A stretch of 64,000 nucleotides of DNA from Wenzhouxiangellaceae bacterium (GTDB lineage Bacteria; Pseudomonadota; Gammaproteobacteria; Xanthomonadales; Wenzhouxiangellaceae), in contig JANQPN010000078.1 in the NCBI GenBank assembly GCA_028289455.1, positions 1 through 64,000 on the forward strand, written 5' to 3'. Positions 61,101 through 64,000 of the stretch are shown here, piece after piece; position 1 is the stretch's first letter; every line of letters begins with the position of its first letter. The translations under genes and the position numbers were made by a program. The notes under the pieces were generated by a model, which worked only from the letters and a program-made list of their open reading frames with translations, was not told the DNA's origin and made no database searches.

Positions 61101-62223
61101 TGCTTCGGCCGGCTTGTTGAGCGGCGCCGGCATAGCGGTGTCTTCATTGACGACACAAGGCAGCCGCATGGCCCACCGTGGTGCAACGATGACATTAAGC
61201 ACCAGCAACACCAGTATCAACAGGGCAGGTGTCAATGCCAGCAGCGTCACGGTGTCGCAACTGGCCGGTAAGCAGGGGGCACTCACTAGTAAAGCTATTC
61301 ATACCGCCCATGCGGCTTCGGTCAGCACCCGTCATCTCAGCCCCAGCCTGGCAATGAAAAGTGCCTGTTTCAGTTTTACCGAAGATGTCCAAATATCCAC
61401 TGGAAATGGTTTAAGACCAATTACGGAGGTCAATCCTGGTGATCAGGTATGGGGCATGCATGATGAGCAGGGCAAGGCGCTGTTTACCGTATTGAGCAGT
61501 TACCGGCGCCTCAGTCAGCATAGGTTGATACTAACCATGAATAATGGTGAGGAAATTGAAACCACAGTCGAACATCCATTCTGGGTAGTCGACAAAGGCT
61601 GGACAATAGCAGGCGAACTGGATGTTGATGACTGGTTGCTGTCAGCTAGCGATCAGGCAATCAGCATTGTCGATATCCAATCGGTTGATGAGCCGAAAAT
61701 GGTCTACAACTTTGAAGTCGCACAATCACATAACTACCTGATAAGCGAATTGCAGTTGCTGACACATAATGGCGGAGGACGCTGCGGTGCAATATCTTCA
61801 TCCCTTTACAACAAGCTTGTGAAACAGAAGATGAAACCCCGGCATATCATGTTCGGTAAAAAAATGCCTTCTCTGCACGATAATGTCGGCCAGCAGGTAC
61901 TGTCGCGTATGGTTAAAGAGGGTACCGCTAAAGAAATTAATGGCAAAATGCATATCTATGTGCAGACATCATTGAAGGGCAAAGGCAATTGGAAATGGCT
62001 GCCGTTTACCGACAATATGAGCATGGGACATATTGAAGACCCGGTCCTGTACTGGAACAGAATAGGGCATAAATTCGGCGCACGCAGTAAAGAGGTAACG
62101 AACTGGATGTTCGATCCAAATAATTATGTGATCGAGTATGCACCTTTCAATAAAGCCAAAGGACTGTCTCTACAGGAGCAGTATGTAAAGCCCTGGTTTC
62201 ACATGAAAAATGTCAATAAATAA
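55153..62223 (+). CDS. SpvB/RHS-repeat polymorphic toxin with HINT and GH-E nuclease-like domains
   Basis: 2356 residues. Order: signal peptide (to about 37, ending NGYA), SpvB domain (45-330, GTLAGDFQVSSLGEAVYNIDIQVPPG), seven tandem calcium-binding repeats of about 52 residues (349-710, each W-C...DFNGDxxxDLxC), YD/RHS repeats (about 950-1690), two membrane helices (1704-1721, 1737-1752), RHS core end (GRFVQPDPELQFSSPYTYVGNDPLS, about 1855), a glycine-zipper hydrophobic segment (1882-1990), a HINT self-cleaving domain from Cys2071 to His2205-Asn2206, and a 150-residue C-terminal domain with MGH (2291-2293) and NYVIE (Glu2328), fitting the GH-E HNH/EndoVII nuclease family. Probably a secreted toxin whose RHS cage holds the nuclease. 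No immunity gene follows. Confidence 0.92.
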   Translation: MAFIKDLFSHRLISIKETLPIMPLLIGSLFISVNGYAQETPGSTIGTLAGDFQVSSLGEAVYNIDIQVPPGTMDIEPALGLMYSNQSPDGPLGLGFNITGISSITRCQATEPLDGFVSAVDYSDNDRFCIDGERLILISDGRYGDAGTIYHTEHETWLKVEARGVCGSGPCAFVAYNKDGWQMEYGTVDNAKLFVPGRPEVISWQIYRTVDLNGNYAQISYQSEADQLQNLPIEIAYTGNLNTDLKPQRKVSFEYHDKPREVPKYMGGSRFVSDQRIAFIRTSVSGQQVLEYRFSYTESSNSQRSLLSSIQLCSAISQTCMAPTEFNWEQADNSIGSPNADPQGRLVDGWCMGAEAMAGSGDFNGDGLIDLLCINNSQALTLVSTGSEVQSPNNRADGELSLPTAWCTEENAKSNWADFNGDQKIDLLCADDASSFKVLASDGRDLFSLNNRADGELSVPVNWCPVEQGCNATWTNFDGDGRVDLACNCSSGEQRVLLSTGTDVESPNSSATGTVATGFCTTEYAQVFWSDYNGDGQSDLFCREQGRQSVLVSDNGELVSPNNSADGFLIDGWCTDQYATLLSTDFNGDRLDDLACHSTNGLQQVLLSTGTGLASPNNDAVGTIRSNWCNSEGRVISWADFNSDGLSDMFCHETSGRQSVLVSDGRTVSSPIADANGLVRTDWCPGGEISGARTTDFNGDALADLSCHLPDQGQNLSLVHAQPYPDQVVRISNGIGSDINIEYEPLTGADIYSAGDAVEYPLLDVRSAKYLVSSYGTTDGRGAEYRYSYHYTGARTDMERRDWLGFSSIKRVREADNTYTITRYSQEYPVIKYTASYEEFDANGSILKRAEFTPVVSNPYPNVYQVKNFREIDSTFTNNQPDYIAEKQYEYDQYGNPQLISNLGDIHTDSDDVFDCWHYQNNTGMWRLGYQLAHKTTSSAAACRAFIDDAATGWSADTDLRWDRTAYDSQQNATVLSAWDNQNDIWLDQQRSYDAYGNVISATGWNERTTTVTYDDKFHAFATEVLSPRIGSDAGLLVTNRIEPAFGRMIEETDANGNVKANVFDGFGRLLEQWGPYPDSEDGAPVVRLKVTEYGSDGFGQYVETRERLTWEEDDPAQWPWKRMYFDGLSRPIRTMRSAPVGGEISVTEQRYNAEQLPSQVSIPHFINTAPDWAYTYYDTQDREIRNVQPDGTVNTFDYLRGVLEIRETMAAGSPEQRQVLKQASVRETLISSTGQNNGEVRYQYDRLLQTTEVVGANQDKTTNTYDSFGRLVSTTSSDTGRQVMQYNKAGQLLSLTDANGNVSTFDYDGLDRLVLREVQSAEGEVLRYQYYYDEPQYRNGQGNLTRVVGPYSTHEFSYTNYGLVATERVTIDGRQFVQQIEYDPLENTTRLTYPDGAVLATTYDLAGNIHTQSLAEGQNTPFENIVTYSAYSALGQVEQVEYGNGIRGDYQYYTNTQSMARLKSLEYESEHSHLLYGSDYQWNRVGQVTDRNIQHAGETAAQYRYSYNNMGWLTQSSGPEGIFDYAYDIAGNIITKDNVDYRYHPNTNKLATGSNNLEVTHDNYGNVTELQNPDGRWSLHYNQENHLVGVRVDDRLVNQVDYDFNGSRLQRVDEYGNQSLYISSDYDVLITAEQELHTKYINGPGGRVAAITTTYQTETRGTDFNSVNLRIGSLLFDTGHNSGRWQHYRHLLSAGWTRLTANPAWVALLLSVLMMMFALAWWRLKSRGSGIGQQQSAQVILAGLLGWMLIISQSNTPVYAQLQPGNGYPSPGMLYFHGDVVESNVLVTNQNGHISSVVSYFPYGEVDQQRSHGPDNFRPKFNDKEFDSGTELYYFDARYLHPALGRFVQPDPELQFSSPYTYVGNDPLSMMDSEGEAASGAVIAIMAVVGAIVGAYAGGVGANNSFNPAHWDWQSSKTLGHVFAGAAIGAVGGALFGVAAGASTAVGFIGGATLIGAAEGFSFALLGGGSPKDLAVSAILGGASAGLLSGAGIAVSSLTTQGSRMAHRGATMTLSTSNTSINRAGVNASSVTVSQLAGKQGALTSKAIHTAHAASVSTRHLSPSLAMKSACFSFTEDVQISTGNGLRPITEVNPGDQVWGMHDEQGKALFTVLSSYRRLSQHRLILTMNNGEEIETTVEHPFWVVDKGWTIAGELDVDDWLLSASDQAISIVDIQSVDEPKMVYNFEVAQSHNYLISELQLLTHNGGGRCGAISSSLYNKLVKQKMKPRHIMFGKKMPSLHDNVGQQVLSRMVKEGTAKEINGKMHIYVQTSLKGKGNWKWLPFTDNMSMGHIEDPVLYWNRIGHKFGARSKEVTNWMFDPNNYVIEYAPFNKAKGLSLQEQYVKPWFHMKNVNK

Positions 62224-62250
62224 CAGTTGACAGTATTGTGTGATCGCATT

Positions 62251-62280
62251 CAAACAGCCGGCAAAGCTGCCGGCTGTTTG
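62251..62280. terminator. Bidirectional terminator hairpin between the RHS and aconitase genes
   Basis: CAAACAGCCGGCA / TGCCGGCTGTTTG, perfect 13-bp stem with loop AAGC, in the 76-bp gap between convergent stop codons. It serves both directions, though U-runs are short. Confidence 0.8.
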
Positions 62281-62299
62281 TATGTTGACAGGCTTGTTG

Positions 62300-64000
62300 T
62301 TAAGCAGCAGCCTGTTGTCCTGCCGGCGGGTTACTGGCCAGCTGGCGCAGAACGTAATGCAGGATGCCGCCGTGCCGGTAATACTCCACTTCCTGCGGTG
62401 TATCCAGGCGCACCGTGCATTCGAAAGTCGTGACTTTACCGTCATCTGCTGTTGCAGTCACAGTAACGGTTTTGGCGCTGCCATCACCCAAACCGTCGAT
62501 ATCAAAGGTCTCGGTGCCGGTCAGCCCCAGCGATTCAATGCCTTCGCCATCCATGAAGTTCAGCGGCAACACGCCCATACCAACCAGGTTGGAACGGTGA
62601 ATACGCTCAAAACTCTCGGTAATAACCGCTTTGACACCCAGCAGGATAGTGCCTTTGGCAGCCCAGTCTCTGGATGATCCGGTGCCGTATTCCTTGCCGG
62701 CCAGAACCACCAGCGGGGTGCCGGCTTCCTGATACTTCATGGAGGCATCAAAGATGCTCATCTGTTCACCACTGGGAATATGCGTGGTATAGCCGCCTTC
62801 GGTGCCTGGCGCCAACTGGTTTCTCAGTCGAACATTGGCGAACGTGCCACGCATCATGACCTGATGATTACCCCTGCGTGACCCGTAGGAGTTGAAATGC
62901 GCCGGGCCGACACCCTTGCTCTGCAGGTATTCGCCTGCCGGGGAATCGGGCTGAATGGCGCCAGCCGGGGAAATATGGTCGGTGGTGATGCTGTGTCCAA
63001 GCTTGGCCAGGCAGCGGGCACCATTGATTGGGGTTATCTCCGGCACGTTCAGTGTCATGCCTTCGAAGTAGGGCGGATTTTGAATATAAGTGGAATCATC
63101 CTGCCAGTCGAAATTCTGACCATCGGGAATCTGGATAGATTTCCAGCGATCATCGCCTTCAAAAACACTGCCGTAGCTGGACTGGAACATATCCGCATCA
63201 ATGCTGTTGGCGATAAAGTTATGGATTTCAGTGGTATCCGGCCAGATATCGCGCAGGTAAACCGGATTACCATCGCTGTCATTGCCCAGCGGGTCATTAT
63301 TCAGATCCACATCCATACTGCCGGCCAGTGCATAAGCAACCACCAGTGGAGGGGAGGCCAGGTAGTTCATTTTGATGTTGGCGTGAATGCGGCCTTCAAA
63401 ATTACGGTTGCCGGACAATACTGAACAAACCACCAGGTCATTGGCACGCACTGCGTCACCAATTTCTTCCGGCAACGGGCCGGAGTTACCGATGCAGGTG
63501 GTGCAGCCATAACCGACGGTATAGAAACCCAGCGCTTCCAGATCATCCAGCAGGTCGGCTTTCTCCAGGTAATCGGTGACCACTTTGGAACCCGGTGCCA
63601 GGCTGGTTTTGACCCAGGGCTTAACCTTCAGCCCTTTGGCCGCTGCATTCCTGGCCAGCAAACCGGCACCGATCATTACCGCAGGATTGGAAGTATTGGT
63701 ACAGCTGGTAATGGCAGCAATAACGATTGCGCCATCGGTCAGTTCAAAATCACTGCCTTTATAACTTACATCAGCGCTGGCGCCCAGCTCACGGCCGCCG
63801 GCCAGCGGTTTGGCATCGCGGTTGTAGCTGCTCTGCGCTTCAGACAGCAATACCCGGTCTTGAGGGCGTTTGGGGCCGGCCAGACTGGGAACCACTGTGG
63901 CCATATCCAGCTCCAGTACGGCGGTGTATTCAGCTTCATTATCACCATCCTGGCGGAACAGCCCCTGATGCTTCATATAAGCCTCTACCAGCGCAATCTG
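62300..64000 (-). CDS. acnA: Aconitate hydratase A, C-terminal part (partial)
   Basis: The frame runs off the right edge; 566 residues are visible, so about a third of the roughly 890-residue enzyme is missing at the N-terminus. Fe-S ligands appear in SCTNTSNP and YGCTTCIGNSGPLPEE. The C-terminal swivel domain shows DHISPAGAI, GSRRGNHQVMMRGTFANVRLRN and KEYGTGSSRDWAAKG, typical of the AcnA/IRP class. It interconverts citrate and isocitrate. Adjacent residues before the first visible Met (QIALVEAY) continue the family pattern, so that Met is internal. Confidence 0.96.
   Translation of the reverse strand, partial: QIALVEAYMKHQGLFRQDGDNEAEYTAVLELDMATVVPSLAGPKRPQDRVLLSEAQSSYNRDAKPLAGGRELGASADVSYKGSDFELTDGAIVIAAITSCTNTSNPAVMIGAGLLARNAAAKGLKVKPWVKTSLAPGSKVVTDYLEKADLLDDLEALGFYTVGYGCTTCIGNSGPLPEEIGDAVRANDLVVCSVLSGNRNFEGRIHANIKMNYLASPPLVVAYALAGSMDVDLNNDPLGNDSDGNPVYLRDIWPDTTEIHNFIANSIDADMFQSSYGSVFEGDDRWKSIQIPDGQNFDWQDDSTYIQNPPYFEGMTLNVPEITPINGARCLAKLGHSITTDHISPAGAIQPDSPAGEYLQSKGVGPAHFNSYGSRRGNHQVMMRGTFANVRLRNQLAPGTEGGYTTHIPSGEQMSIFDASMKYQEAGTPLVVLAGKEYGTGSSRDWAAKGTILLGVKAVITESFERIHRSNLVGMGVLPLNFMDGEGIESLGLTGTETFDIDGLGDGSAKTVTVTATADDGKVTTFECTVRLDTPQEVEYYRHGGILHYVLRQLASNPPAGQQAAA

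Overview
Gene content and protein style point to a gammaproteobacterium of the Lysobacterales (Xanthomonadales) or a close relative such as the Marinicella/Wenzhouxiangella group. This is an inference from three things seen here: an arginine operon of the Xanthomonas acetylcitrulline type, secreted proteins carrying the FADGFESGDASAW-type tail and the GLVGAWFNPATPGQG module common in that order, and ECF sigma/Ser-Thr kinase-TPR gene pairs. Base composition looks near 50% GC, with two AT-richer patches (about 14.06-15.4 kb and 53.4-53.85 kb). No rRNA, CRISPR array, transposase or integrase was seen.

Layout. 1-5.5 kb: the 3' end of orn, a lipoprotein methyltransferase-like gene, then a four-gene operon (ferritin-like protein, Cys-rich putative precursor, MNIO/DUF692 enzyme, BufC-like DUF2063 protein) that looks like a bufferin-related ribosomal peptide metallophore system. 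5.7-9.9 kb: a von Willebrand A lipoprotein co-transcribed with a histidine kinase and response regulator. 10-11.3 kb: a small GntR regulator with a perfect palindrome in front of it, plus its membrane partner. 11.4-13.6 kb: a serine hydrolase. 13.7-15.6 kb: two structured intergenic repeats, a terminator, and a small integrase-less island of two low-GC genes ending at tRNA-Glu(TTC), followed by tRNA-Ala(GGC). 15.6-28.2 kb: DUF1249, glutamine amidotransferase, Lhr-type helicase, an IPTL-CTERM protein, an M1-type metallopeptidase, a GST-like protein and a cluster of four small cupins interleaved with small membrane proteins.

28.2-35.4 kb is a complete leftward operon argF'-argG-argE'-argAB-argC-argH for arginine synthesis through N-acetylcitrulline. 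It is preceded by a 31-codon open frame with seven arginine codons in eleven and then an intrinsic terminator: a textbook attenuator layout. 35.4-45.6 kb holds an AraC regulator, a secreted LamG-like protein, a Ser/Thr kinase-TPR protein with its ECF sigma factor, CreD, a secreted protein, malate synthase and a SYLF lipoprotein. 45.8-53.4 kb has two secreted proteins that share a C-terminal module, an S8-type protease with Glu at the usual catalytic His position, and a second ECF sigma/Ser-Thr kinase-TPR pair. 53.8-62.2 kb carries a Gly-rich collagen-like protein and a 2356-residue SpvB/RHS polymorphic toxin ending in HINT and GH-E nuclease-like domains with no visible immunity gene. The window ends inside an aconitase gene.
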